Below, piece after piece: positions 45,938-58,045 of a DNA stretch of 64,000 bases. The position numbers and the translations under genes are program-made. The DNA lies in contig CM071596.1 of NCBI GenBank assembly GCA_036435485.1, forward strand, positions 63,599,001 through 63,663,000, read 5' to 3'. Source of the stretch: Saposhnikovia divaricata (lineage: Eukaryota; Streptophyta; Magnoliopsida; Apiales; Apiaceae). The notes beneath the pieces were generated by a model that was not told the DNA's origin, made no database searches, and worked only from the letters and a program-made list of their open reading frames with translations. Position 1 is the first letter of the stretch. Each line of letters opens with the position of its first letter.

Positions 45938-48900
45938 TTAGAAACTCAGATCATTTGACAGAACTTGACTAAGCTCGGGGTGGACATCTCCCACCCTCCA
46001 TATACGATCAGCATTGGAATAGCTATACCTCGCTAAATAGTGAGCTACTCTATTCGTGGACCGTTTAACAAATCTAAACATGATGTTTTTGTTGCTCAAG
46101 CTTGCAAGGGTATTTCGACATTCCTTTATCACTCTCCCTAGATAAGAGTAGCAGACAAAGGAACTTCGGATAGCTTGGACGACTTGCAAACAATCAGATT
46201 CGATGACTACATCAGTTTGTCCTGCTTCTTTCACCCAGCTTAAGGCTTCTCTAATCCCCATAGCTTCAGCTAGTTCCGGGCTAGGATTACCTCTTCTACA
46301 CTTCGATCTTGCTTCGACCAGAGTTCCTTCATGGTTTCGAATCACTAAAGCATGGCTGAAACAGTTCAGGTCTTCGAAAATGGCTGCATCAGTGTTAACC
46401 TTAACGCTATTAGACATGGGAGGCTGCCAGTGTTCGACACCATCTTCAGGGGTCATATAACCCATAAAGCGATCAAAAGTCTTATCTTGAACACTCTTCC
46501 ACTGGTTAAGGACGGATAAAGCTGACTCCACCACTTCAGAAGGCTCTAAGCTACGTTGTTTCCAGACTAGATCATTGCGACTCTTCCACAACATCCAACT
46601 AACTACTGCAATTCTCTGGACTTCTTCTTGTCTCTGCTGTTGGAATTTTTTAAGTGAAGCCACTTTGCAAAAGTTGAGTAATCGCCTCTAACTGAGGGAA
46701 TGTTGAGTTTCTCCCAACATGACACAACATACGAGCATGAAACAATAGAATGTAGAGTTGTTTCAGCATAAGTGTTGCAGAATGGACAGGATTCACTTAC
46801 CTGAACTCTTCTAAACCTGAGCATATCCTTCGTTGGCAAACAGTTTGTGGAAGCACGCCAGAGAAAGTTCCTAACTTTAGGTGGAATTTTCAGATTCCAT
46901 AAATTACGCCAGAATCCAGAATTTACCCTTTGATCAACATTTCCTGGCTTGTCCTCTTGTATTAACAGGTAGGCACTTTTAACATAGTAGTTTCCAAATT
47001 TTTCACGTCTCCAGTACCATGAGTCATTGGCTTCACTGTTTAAAGGGATAGATAAAATGCTATGAGCATCTCTGCTATCAAAAACATCCAGAACTAAGTT
47101 TACATCCCATTGACCACTGTCGACGTCCAGTAAAGACGAAACCTTCTGATTCTGCAAAGTGTCATTGATGGTGTGAACATAAGGATCACTGTCCGAGGGG
47201 AGCCAGGGATCACCTAAAATATTGATGCTGGCACCGTTGCCTACTCTGCACCCTACACCTTTCTTTAAAATAACTTGAGCTTCAAGTACACTACGCCATA
47301 TAAAACTGGGATTGTTTCCAAGCTTGGCATTGAGAAAGTAACCTTGAGGATAATAGCGAGCCTTGAATACTCTACTAACCAAGCGATCTGGGTAAATGAG
47401 CAAACGCCAGGCTTGATTACCTAAGAGAGCAATGTTGAAGTCTCGAAGATGTCTGAAGCCCATGCCACCAGCAGACTTTTACACATATTTCCCCAACTTA
47501 ACCAGTGAATACATCTCGCTTTCTTGGAGTCACTTCTCCACCAATATCTGTACATCAGTCTCTCCAAATCTTGACACAAACTGACTGGTAAGAGGAACAG
47601 TGACATTGCATAATTGGGCAATGTTTGCGCCACTGTTTTTAGCACGACTTCTTTTCCCCCTTTAGACAGAGTTCTCTTATCCCATCCTTCAATACGATCC
47701 TGCATTTTTTCTTTCAAATAGCCAAATAAAGACGATTTATTCCTTCCAATTATATTCGGAAGGCCCAGGTACGTGCTCTTATCGTCTGCCTCCCTTAGTC
47801 TGAGTTGATGACACAGGTCGTTTCTTAAATTAGAAGCTGCATTTTTGCTGAAAAAAGCTGATGACTTTTCAAAGTTAATTTGCTGACCAGAAGCACTCTC
47901 ATAACACTTAAGAACCTGCAACACTTGATATGCACTGTTCTCATTAGCTTTTCAAAACACATAAGAGTTATCTGCAAAAAACAGGTGAGAGATGGGCGGG
48001 GCTGACCTAGCAACCTTAATGCCAGAAATCTTCTTTTGCTGCTCAAAGTTGTGAATTAGAGCTGTGAGGCCCTCTGTACATATTAAAAACAAATAAGAAG
48101 AGAGGGGGTCTCCTTGCCTGAGACCCCTAGCTGGAACAATCGGGCCAATTTTTCTACTAGCGTGAGAGATTTGGTAGCTAACTGATGAAATGCAGCTCAT
48201 GAACAAGTTGATTACCTTACTGTCGAACCTCAACTTTCGCAACATAGCTTCCAAAAACCTCCATTCGACTCGATCATACGCTTTAGACATATCTAACTTC
48301 AACGCCATCCAACTATCTTTGCCTTTATCTTTTCTCTTCATGTAGTGCATTACTTCAAAAGCTAGCATAATGTTATTCGTTATTAGTCTGCCAGGAACAA
48401 AGGCACTCTGAGTGTCGGAAATGATTAAATCAATAATTTGCTTCAATCGATTGGCTAACACTTTCGAGATAATCTTGTACACTACATTGCACAAGGAAAT
48501 AGGGCGGAGATCTGTCATGAAAATTGGATTTCGCTTCTTCGGAATGAGAGCAATATTCGTGTGCTTGAGCTGTTCATCCATTACCCCATCTGAGAAAAAC
48601 CGTTGGACTATTTTCACAATATCTTCTTTTACAATTTTCCAGCATTTTTGGTAGAATCCCGGGGTCATACCGTCGGGGCCAGGAGACTTGTGAGGATGCA
48701 TATTGAATAAAGCTGCTTTGATTTCCTCCTCAGAGACCTCTGCTAGAAGCATTGCATTTTGCTCCTGAGACACTTTGCTCTGAATACAATTAGTAACCCT
48801 TTCCCATTCGATATCTGAAGCTGCAAATAGCTGGTTAAAATAGTCTAACATCAAGGACTCCAAACCTGATCCCCACTCTACCTTATTCCCATGACCATCT

Positions 48901-50018
48901 TGCAACGAATTGATTTGGTTCACCTTCCTTCTAACTTTTGTTGCGTTGTGGAAGAACTTACTATTCTGATCTCCCTCTCTTAACCAAAGCTGTTTCGATC
49001 TTTGTCTCCAAAAAACTTCCTGTTGGGCATAAATTTCCGAAAGATTCTTTTTCTCTTCTCTAGTCGCTGAAATAGAATCATTATCCCTTCTACCTTTGAG
49101 AGTTTTTAGAATATTCTTGCTTCTATTTATACGCTTCTTAAAGTTTCCAGTCACTTCACGGCCCCAAGCTGACAACACTTCAGAACATTGAGCAAGCTTT
49201 TCATAAAATGAACGATCACGACTGCTTCTCCAAACATCCTCCACTAAATGATAGCACATTGGTTCTCTAAGCCATGCATTCTCAAATCTGAAGGTTTTTT
49301 TATAATCAGCTAGGACAGTAATTTGTGGTTCTAACCAGAGCGGACTATGGTCAGAGGTAGACACTTCCAGGTTCGTGAGTCTAGCGTCCTTAAACAGGGT
49401 GAAAAATGCAGGAGTTGCAAGCGCTCTATCAAGGCGTACTTCGATACAATTATCTGAATCAACTTTTCTTTCCCACGTAAACTGGTATCCACCTAGAGGC
49501 ATGTCAATCAGATCACAATCAGTCAAAACATCTCGAAAACCTTGCACCAAGTGTTGAGGATAGGGCCTTCCACCTCTCTTATCGTCCTGGGAGAGAACAT
49601 TATTCATATCTCCAATTAAGCACCATGGTTGAGGGTTTGAATTAGCCAAGCGTCTTATTAAGTCCCAAGTCTCTTTGCGTTTTGATCTATCTGGCTCACC
49701 ATAGATTCCGGACAGCCTATAAGCATGACCCTCCTTCATTGTCACCTCCACATCGATATGATTTTTACTAAAAGATTTCAGCCTTACTTCTTCCTTATGC
49801 CTCCATAACAAAGCCAAACCACCACTGTGACCTTGCGAATCAATCGCAATTGAACCTTCGAAGCCTAACATATTGCTAACTTTCTCAATAGTAACCTTCT
49901 TGCATAGAGTCTCACACAAGAAAACATAGTTGGGTTTCTTTTGGAGCACAATCTCCTTAAGGAATTGTAAAGCCCATGGGGTCCCAAGCCCATGGCAATT
50001 CCAGCTAAGAATACTCAT
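45938..50018 (-). pseudogene. LINE ORF2: endonuclease, RT, zf-RVT, RNase H (disabled)
   Basis: Starts at ATG 50018, overlapping the ORF1 stop as ATGA. AP-endonuclease: SILSWNCHGLG (Asn7), LCET (Glu36), GDMNN, SDHSPL. RT: SPGPDGMTPGFYQK, LRPISLCNVVYKIISKVLANRL, LKLDMSKAYDRVEW, GLRQGDPLS, and FADN at about residue 681. The catalytic FADD is changed to FADN, which should inactivate RT. A TGA follows at 47954-47952 in the same frame. Frameshifts occur near 47460 and near 46640. The zf-RVT (PPKVRNFLWRASTNCLPT, CPFC...) and RNase H (VKVNTDAA, ELAEAMGIREAL, ESDC) are still recognisable. Family members supply nicking and target-primed reverse transcription; this copy cannot. Confidence 0.9.
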
Positions 50019-51235
50019 AATGCTAGGCGAGCACTCACGTGAGTACCCGCCTCTTCTCCGTTTTTTGAAATCTCTGCTATAGATGGGTCAGTTTTTGTTG
50101 ACTCCAGATTTTCATTTACATCTGCATCCATCATGATTATATTATTCGACCCCAATGAACCACTTAGGCCCAAGTCTTCTCCAGTTCTGCGTTTTTTGGA
50201 CTCGATAACAGTAATTCCTTCCTTTACGCTGTCTATTGTGGAAGTGTCATTTGTCTCGTGTGGATACTTTATCGCTAGACTCCCGTCTTCGAGTGGGTTT
50301 TGGACATTATTCTTTCCGCTATTCCCTCCCTGACTAACTTCTTCCTGGATTGGTGATGCATTTTGTGGGGCCTGATTACGCTCGCCTCCCTTGCTCTGTG
50401 ACTGGAACTCGCCTGAAAGACTATTGTCGCCTTCGTGTCCGCTGCGTAGCCATTTTGCACCTATAGGCTTAATTTGCCTCTTGAAAGGAGCCCTCATCCA
50501 ATCTCCATATGGCTTAATTATTTCATTTTCTGGAGTAGTAAACAGACGGCTACAGAATCTCTCAGAATGACCCAATACTCCGCATATGAAGCAAAATGTA
50601 GGGACGTTCTCATATTTAAAATTGATCCAAAACCAGTCATCCCCTGCTTTTCGAATCTTCATCCTACGTTTGAGAGGTTTTGTAACATCAATTTTAACGC
50701 GAACTCGAAGGAAATCTTTCCATACAGCTCTAAAGTTACTTGGACATGAACTTACAAACTCACCGATATAATTACCCACTTCCCTGATGACTCTTTCTGT
50801 CATGCATCCCACCCTCAAATCGTAAATTTGAACCCACAGATCTATGTGGTTCAACTCGACACATCTTGGATTTTCACCTTCTTTCAAACGAGCCATAATA
50901 AGAGCCCTCCTGTTGAATGACCACGGACACCCATCCATTACTCTTTTTACGTCGACTTCATGATAAAATTGAAACAGAAACATATTGGCTTCCAGGTCTT
51001 TGATGTATACCCTCATTCCCGGTTTCCACAATGATGCTAGAGTTTGCTTCATGGCTTGAAAGTCAACATGTCCATCAGTCAGAAACCTTGCCACAACACA
51101 CAATTTTGCATCAAAACCACTTAACAGTTGTTCATTACTCATAGCTGCTTCTCCTTCTATTGCTAAACCACCATTTTCCTCTTCCTCTAATGAGAAGTTA
51201 TTCATAGCCTGAACCAAATCACTTGTTGAACCCAT
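50015..51235 (-). CDS. LINE ORF1, Gag-like nucleic-acid binding protein
   Basis: An intact 406-aa frame. Residues of about 40-150 form a DUF4283-type domain (LCVVARFLTDGHVDFQAMKQ, ...GCPWSFNRRALIMARLKEG), followed by the zf-CCHC_4 segment with knuckle CFICGVLGHSERFC (C-x2-C-x4-H-x4-C). The C-terminal third is Ser/Asn/Glu-rich and disordered-looking. This arrangement is standard for plant L1 ORF1, which coats the LINE RNA. It ends in TGA overlapping the ORF2 start. Confidence 0.88.
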   Translation of the reverse strand: MGSTSDLVQAMNNFSLEEEENGGLAIEGEAAMSNEQLLSGFDAKLCVVARFLTDGHVDFQAMKQTLASLWKPGMRVYIKDLEANMFLFQFYHEVDVKRVMDGCPWSFNRRALIMARLKEGENPRCVELNHIDLWVQIYDLRVGCMTERVIREVGNYIGEFVSSCPSNFRAVWKDFLRVRVKIDVTKPLKRRMKIRKAGDDWFWINFKYENVPTFCFICGVLGHSERFCSRLFTTPENEIIKPYGDWMRAPFKRQIKPIGAKWLRSGHEGDNSLSGEFQSQSKGGERNQAPQNASPIQEEVSQGGNSGKNNVQNPLEDGSLAIKYPHETNDTSTIDSVKEGITVIESKKRRTGEDLGLSGSLGSNNIIMMDADVNENLESTKTDPSIAEISKNGEEAGTHVSARLAL

Positions 51236-51989
51236 GATTCGACTAGGGAAGAAACGATAGAAACTGTAAAGGATTGTAAAACAGTGAAAAAGACCCTCCC
51301 CCTTTTTTTAGTTTCCCCTGAAGTCGTCTCTGTTTTTCTTTTTGAGCATGAAAGAATTTTGTAAAAAGGCGAAATATTCCCACGCCCACTAATACCAATA
51401 GATAAAGAGAGAATATTCTACCCCGAAAATGGAAAAAGGATTTATTTAAAAATGCCAAAGATGTGAAAATAAAAAATAAGCGAAACTAACGAGAAAGCAA
51501 AAAGACAGGAACACTCATCTCCATGCAGAAACACTGAGACCAATAGACACTAGGAAACCATATCGACAAGACTCCGAAAAGATGAAAAAGCTCAAGACTT
51601 CCTTAAACTTTTTGATCTATGATTTTAGCATCACTATTGGAGTATTGATCTGCAACATCTTCATACGGCCTTGCAAGCCTTGCAAGCTTGAAACAGAAGG
51701 AGATGGCGGGGCTTTGAATCAACTTAGGACCCTTGAGAACTAAGAGCCTTTGCTTCTAAAAAGACTAGGAAGATGGTTACTTTAGAAGAGAAATCTTCAA
51801 TACAGCTACGAGGACGAAACAACAAGATAGATATGGGTCAATAAAGACTAGACGAAGAGGACTTTCAGGACAACGGGATACCTTTGACATTCAGACCATG
51901 GCAGGTGCCAAGACATATATGTAGATTTGATATTTCTAGAAAACAAGATTAGGTAGTTTTTGTTTCATTACATTTTTGGATTTGTATTT

Positions 51990-52740
51990 ATTATACTCTT
52001 ACTAAACACCAATTTCCAATACAAAGCAAAGGGTTTATACAAAGTAAGATAAAATCACCATTACTCTCATACAACCAGGCAGATATAGTGATGCAGAAAT
52101 GCAAGCTTAAGGATTAAAATCACAGTTCTTGTGAAGGTTGTATGGTTAGGGCTGGAAATGAATTTGAGTAATCAAGTTCACAATTGAGATCCAACAAATT
52201 TTAATTGTATTCGAATAATAGTATGAATACCAAGTTTAATATTATCACTTGGTATTTGATCAAATAAATAAAATACAATAATGGGAAAAAAGAATCTAAA
52301 AATCATTCTAGAAAGCTATTCTATTATTGCATCTCAAGTTTATAATATTTGGACCCTTATTAAAATCTAATTGTACGGATGTAAATATCTAGAATAAATA
52401 AATAAATAAATAAATACGCAAATTTTTAAATAATTTAGTGATTTGGATCAAGCACTTCTTCACAAAAAGAATCGATCACTCTTCACCGTTAACGTTATAT
52501 AAAAAAACAATATCATTATAAAATCAATACTCTACAACTTAAATTTAGATAAAAAATATTTTAAAAAATTATTTTAACATAATCCTTACATCCGTATGAT
52601 TGGATCATAAAAAACATTCATTAAATATTATTACAAGTCGCGCTAATAGAAAATTTTACTGTGACCTTAAGAAACTTCAAACATTACGAGGAGTGGTTCA
52701 AAACTTTGCATGATTTAATACTCAGAAGGCATATTTTATC
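51990..52740. other. Intergenic
   Basis: AT-rich DNA with no supported gene. A short (AAAT/AATA)n tract lies at about 52395-52417. Confidence 0.5.
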
Positions 52741-53600
52741 ATGAAAGAATGCCCAAAATACCTAATTTTTTCCTACCCACTTTCCAAAATATCCGATTTT
52801 CGAAACTTCGCCCAGATTGCCCACGGGATACGCCGTTCGGAACGACGTATCCGAAGTACTGTTCACGCCAGAAAAAACCTGATCTCGCCAGAAAACGAGA
52901 GCTGGGTTTGGCCGGCGACTTTGGTCGATTATTTCGCCTCCATCGATCTCTCTATTGGGCAACTCTTCACGCGAAAAAACAGCATCACATGATCAGCTCG
53001 TCATCTCCATCATCCTTCCTTGATCCGTTTCTCTACGTCGGCCCCGCAGGGACGTGTATGAACGTCGACGGAAAACGAATCGGAAAAGTGTGGTGCATTG
53101 AGTGTTTCTAATCAGGCAAAGCAAATGTAATAAAATTGGTATGGATGTGTAGAGAATCTAATTTCGATTCTAATGGTATATAGAACGTAGTTGGAACGTT
53201 TGTGGTATGGATGGAAGAAGAGAAAGAAAAATAACGTCGAAATCGTCTTCGTCGCGATTTTTGGGGACGACGAACTGACGTTAGATACGCATGTTGTGGA
53301 TGCGTATCATGTGATATGCATTTCACAAATGCGTATGCTGACGTCAGAGCTGACGTCATATACGCCATTTCAGAATGCGCATCCCCTGATGCGTTGGTTG
53401 ATTCGGCGTATGCACGACAATTTCTTTTGACTTAAGTGGCGTATCCTCAGGATACGTTAGTTGTGTGGGCGTAATAGAAGCTACGCCTCTACAAGAGCCG
53501 TATGTGCTGGGCAGTTTGGGCGATCCTTCAGCGCCGTGGATATTTTGGTTAGAAATGATTAAAAAGTGGGTATTTAGGGCACTCACCCTTTTATCATAAT
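52741..53600. repeat. Palindrome-rich block with 19-bp dyads, locus C
   Basis: GC content is higher than in the surroundings. It includes a 27-bp near-palindrome (52826-52852, GGATACG...CGTATCC), three dyads with 7-nt cores (53287-53305, 53316-53334, 53362-53380), two perfect TGACGTCA octamers 4 bp apart (53339-53346, 53351-53358) and CGTATCCTCAGGATACG (53440-53456). The edges carry ATGCCCAAAATACC on the left and GTGGGTATTTAGGGC on the right, similar to phrases flanking loci A and B. Short frames exist on both strands but show no protein family features. Confidence 0.65.
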
Positions 53601-54532
53601 ACTCGACTCAAATGCCTTAGTTGTTCAAAATTATATCTACAATATAGATATATTTCCTCCTAATATGTTGGCGTTCTAATATGGGTTTTTTAATAATATA
53701 TTATAGGATTTTTTAATAATATATCCCAATTTAAAACATGGTTTGTAAATATGTCCTATATATATATTTGAAATTTCAAATTTATCCTAAAATCAGTTTT
53801 TCATTCAAATTTTAACAAAAAAGGACAATTGTATCCTTTTTAATCAAATTTATTTTAAAATATAATGTCTCATAAAAACATGATTTGATTAATTTAAATT
53901 ATAAATTTTAATATTTTATTTGGTTAAGGGTGCCCCTGGCGGGGCCGGTGTAAGAAAAAAAAACAAAACAAAAATCTATTTTATAGTTAAAATTAAAAAA
54001 AAATGTCCCTGGCGAGGCCGGTGTAAGAAAAAAAACAAAAAAAATATCTATTTTATGGCTAAAATTACAAAAAAATTTCCCCTAGCCTATACTAAAAAAT
54101 ATTAAAAAATTTATTTATGAAAAGTTTAAAATTGTAGTATACTTATGATAGTAATTAATTAATTAAAAAGGGTATATTGGTCTCTATAAAATTTAAAAAC
54201 CGATAATAGGACATATAATTAATAAATCAATATGATGGGACATATTCGTAAAATGATCTATTAATTTGGGACATATTATACAAATTCTCTTCTAATATTT
54301 TTCAAAGTACGGTTCTCTTCGTTTGATTTCCAATTTTCATTTGGAACTTTGAATATTCAAGCTCCCGTCGAGCAGAAAATGGAATCATTTCAAGAACAAG
54401 CTACAGATAGTCATGACTGTGCTGATTTGTTAAAACTTAAAACATATAACATACGTATTTTATCCAGATAATGTAATAGATTTGTGTCAGTTCAGAACTT
54501 GAACAATAGAATGGATAACAAATTAATAACAC
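53601..54532. other. Intergenic with a 73-bp tandem repeat
   Basis: No gene is supported. The only structure noted is the duplication at 53930-54077. Confidence 0.5.
53930..54077. repeat. About 73-bp tandem duplication
   Basis: CCCTGGCGGGGCCGGTGTAAG at about 53934 recurs as CCCTGGCGAGGCCGGTGTAAG at about 54007. Both copies are followed by an A-rich stretch and ATCTATTTTAT. A third, very short remnant (CCCCTAGCC) follows. Confidence 0.85.
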
Positions 54533-57201
54533 TATGTAACAAAGCCGTGCTACGCGCGGCACGAAAATATTTTTAAAAATTATATATATGATATTACTGT
54601 TCGTTGAGTTTTATTATTTGAAAGTTGATATGATGAATTGAAACTGGTGTAAAAATGTAATTAAATTTAAATGTTTAAGAATTATATAGAAAATAATTAG
54701 CAGAAAAAAAACATGTTTCAGTTAAACTTTTAAGAATTAATAATAATATTTTCGAAGATATTGACGACACCTATTTTGTTACATAAAAAAATATTTTTGA
54801 AATCCAATATTGATAAACACTTGTAAAGTTGGCATTATGAGGGACGTGATTGCTTAGTTTGTTTATAAATTTGTTTGTATGATGAAAAAAAGATGCAGAT
54901 AAGAGGTGTGGTTGAATTAATTTACCTGTAAATTTGGTTGAATAACAAACAAAATAGAATTCAAATGCATTATATAAGTCATGCTTCATATTTTTTTGAG
55001 CATTTATAAAAACTTTTTTGTATATAATATTAAATTTAAATTCATGGATATATGTTCAAAATAGTACTCACATATTATAATACTCTTATATTAAATCTTA
55101 TAATAAATATGTACATATAATTATTTTCTATCTCCAGTAAAAATGAATTTAAAAATCATTGACATTTGCATAAACACTAAGTCGTCTAAAATTAATTATA
55201 TAACCAAAATGAAGATCCTCTAACATATTATCAGCTTCATCAACTCCACAATGGCTTCTTACTTTTTTTATACCAAATAACAATGTCAACATAATTTTTA
55301 CAATAAAAATTTATAAATATTAAATATAATTAATTAACGTTCTTAAATGTCGATGCCCGTCTCAAAACATACATGCATGATTAATTGATTAGTAATAGTA
55401 TAAAATTTATTTAATTAGAATATTAATTTATTCCAACGCAATATATTGAAACAACGAATGTATAACTTTTTTATTGATTTAATCAGTATAAAAAGGGTTG
55501 GATTGGTTTAAATTAATTGAGTTGGTCACACCATGTGTAATTTTGTTCATGTGCAAAAGTAAATTATAAAATATTACTTGCTTTAAAATTTTGGATGTTA
55601 ATCGGAAAATATCTATACTTACGTATATTATCAGGATTTTCTTGGTCACTAATTACGAATTTATCCAAAAATTAAAATCATTTACTTATTGTCGTCAAAA
55701 AAAATTGCAGTGATTTTGAATAATGATTAGAAATAGATGATATAAATTAATTTTATTTTATCGTTTTACATTGAAATAATTGTACTTTAATAAAAATATT
55801 TATAATTTATATTAATATTATAATTTTAATGTTCTAATAAAGATTGCTAAAATTTTATATAAGTTATAAAATAAAATGAATTTTATATAAGTTTAATATG
55901 TACACTTAATGACTAATTAAAATGCTATTAAATGCAAGGAAATTATTTTAGTAAAAAAATAAAAAATGTGAAAAATCAAGAAAAAAATTTTGAGGCTTCT
56001 GAGTGAAATCTCTCTGATCTCCTGCTATTATAATATGTATATATAGATATAGATATATAGATGTAAACTTGAATCTCTTTTGTAATTCTACTATTCTAGT
56101 AATAAAGAAAATTAAGAATTTTAGTATTTAAAAATATTATTTATATACATCAAGATATTATTTAAACTCTCAAAAAATCTATTGCAAAGATAAATGAGAA
56201 AATTGATTTATATAGAATCGAGAAGTTAGCAAAAAAGTTTGGAGAACTATATGTCACAAATTCACTACTTTACTTTATATATTAACTACAGAATAAGAAT
56301 TATTTAAGTAAAATATATGAAAAAAAAACATAAAAAAATGTTTTTCAAACAACATGAAAAAAGAAATTGAAAAGATATTACTAAAGGAAAGGTTTGATGT
56401 TAGGACTTAGGAGCCACTAAAATAGGATGTGGGTATGAAAAAAGTAAAAGAAAGGATAAGTTAAGACTTAAGACCTTTCTAAGATGTCACTTTAGCGAAA
56501 CAATTTTTTATTGAATAAATAAATTTTCATTTATAAATTTATAAGTACTTTATTGTAAAAAAGATATATTTTAAAGCATAACATTTTTTAGTTGCAACAT
56601 CATATAAACATTTTTTTAATATAAAACCAATTTTTAAGTCCATCTAAATATTTGTTTAATAAAAAGTAGTTCCTATATTAACATCCACAAAATGGTATAT
56701 ATTATGAAATGCTAAACAAAAATCAAAGTACCTATATGTTTATATGGTTAGCAGGTGAAAAACAATATGAAAAGTAGGATCTCAGCAAGGATCGATGCCG
56801 AGTCCACACAAGAATATCATCATGCGCCTGATTTCTCGAAAACGATGAATAAAAATATTATAAAAATGCCTTGAAAATTTTTTAAGCTGCCACATCACAG
56901 GTTCATTCGTCTACTTTTATTATATATATAGATACTTTAATAGCATTTACCGTACTTAAATGACATTTACCTTCATTTATTATTTAATAAATTAAGGTAA
57001 AATCAAATAAAAATATACTTTAATGGCATTTACCATACTTAAATGGCATTTGCCTTCATTTAATAAATCATTTAATAAATTAAGGCAAAATCAAATAAAA
57101 AATTGTTAAAATTAAAAATTGACTATTTTTAAGATTGCAAGAAAACTATTTTAAAGAAACCTGGACACTTTCTAATCTCCTGGCATTATAATATATATAG
57201 A
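54533..57201 (-). mobile_element. Helitron-like composite
   Basis: On the minus strand the 3' side has a GC-rich hairpin (GCCGCGCGTAGCACGGC, about 54544-54560) followed by TTTGTTACATAG, a CTAG-like but imperfect terminus. Three Helitron-type 5' ends of the form A^TCTATATATA...TTATAAT lie at about 56061, 56932 and 57201. Two of them share the continuation CAGGAGAT. This suggests nested or repeatedly extended copies using one 3' end. AT-rich and non-coding, apart from chance frames. Confidence 0.55.
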
Positions 57202-58045
57202 TAATAAAAATCATCACACATTTACTTATTCCTTTAAATTTCTTGCATCATTTAAACTTTTCGTAAGCCACCAAATATTTGCTTGCATTCCTCGCTTCTC
57301 AACTTGGAACATGCAAGTTCACCCAAGATTATGCTTTAAAATGAATAAACTATGCAGCAGGCCTTGTACTAGTGAGGATCTGGTCATCGTATATACAACT
57401 AGATGCATCCAAAATAGATCTCACTACAATATATATCCCAGTCAACAACAATAGATCAAATGGTAATATTCAAATCAAATAAAATATAAAACAGGCCTTC
57501 ACATAGTTACTAAAGAGTAAAGACAATGAAGTTCAAGCGTGCACGCATAATTAAACCGACGAATGACTATTAAACATGTGAACCTTGACCACAACATAGC
57601 AGAGACCATTACAATTTCCATTAAAATATGCAACTGCAAATTGACACTAAAATAGAATTTCTCATACAATAAATATTAACATAATTGTTCCAAGGACAAA
57701 AGAACTTCGAAAATGTAGAAGAATGTAATAACAAAGGGAAGGGAAAAATAAATATAAAAAAGAAAAATCATCAAGAATCACTCTTTCAACTACAAGCATC
57801 CTACTAACAAGGGGCAGTTCCAACTTTCGATAAACTAAAGATGAGACTATCAAGCATTTTCTGCATTCTACAAAAGCATTCCCCCGATTGAAGAGTTGAT
57901 CCATCAATCAAACGCCATCGACCCACCCACAGCCCCCTCAACAGCCACATCCAAGTAGCCAACTGAGTTCACATGAAACATAACACGAAAAACCAACTAA
58001 AACGGAAAAAAGATACTCACCATCACCAAAGCAATAATATAGAAC
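57202..58045. other. Actin downstream region
   Basis: The half adjoining the actin stop codon (about 57500-58045) probably contains the actin 3' UTR, read leftward. No other gene is supported. Confidence 0.5.

Larger units (their letters stand above)
45902..51974 (-). mobile_element. Nearly complete L1-type LINE, antisense to carA
   Basis: A 15-bp direct repeat, TTTGGATTTGTATTT, lies at 45887-45901 and 51975-51989. The poly(A) tail appears as T15 at 45902-45916. Minus-strand order: a 5' leader of about 740 bp (51236-51974), ORF1 (50015-51235), overlapping ORF2 (45938-50018) and a very short 3' tail. Both ORFs and the leader are present, so this is essentially full length, but ORF2 is disabled by point changes and frameshifts. 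Confidence 0.93.

Noticed and set aside
52141..52420. A third hAT MITE starting TAGGGCTGG near 52151
   Set aside because: No matching right end or 8-bp duplication could be found nearby.
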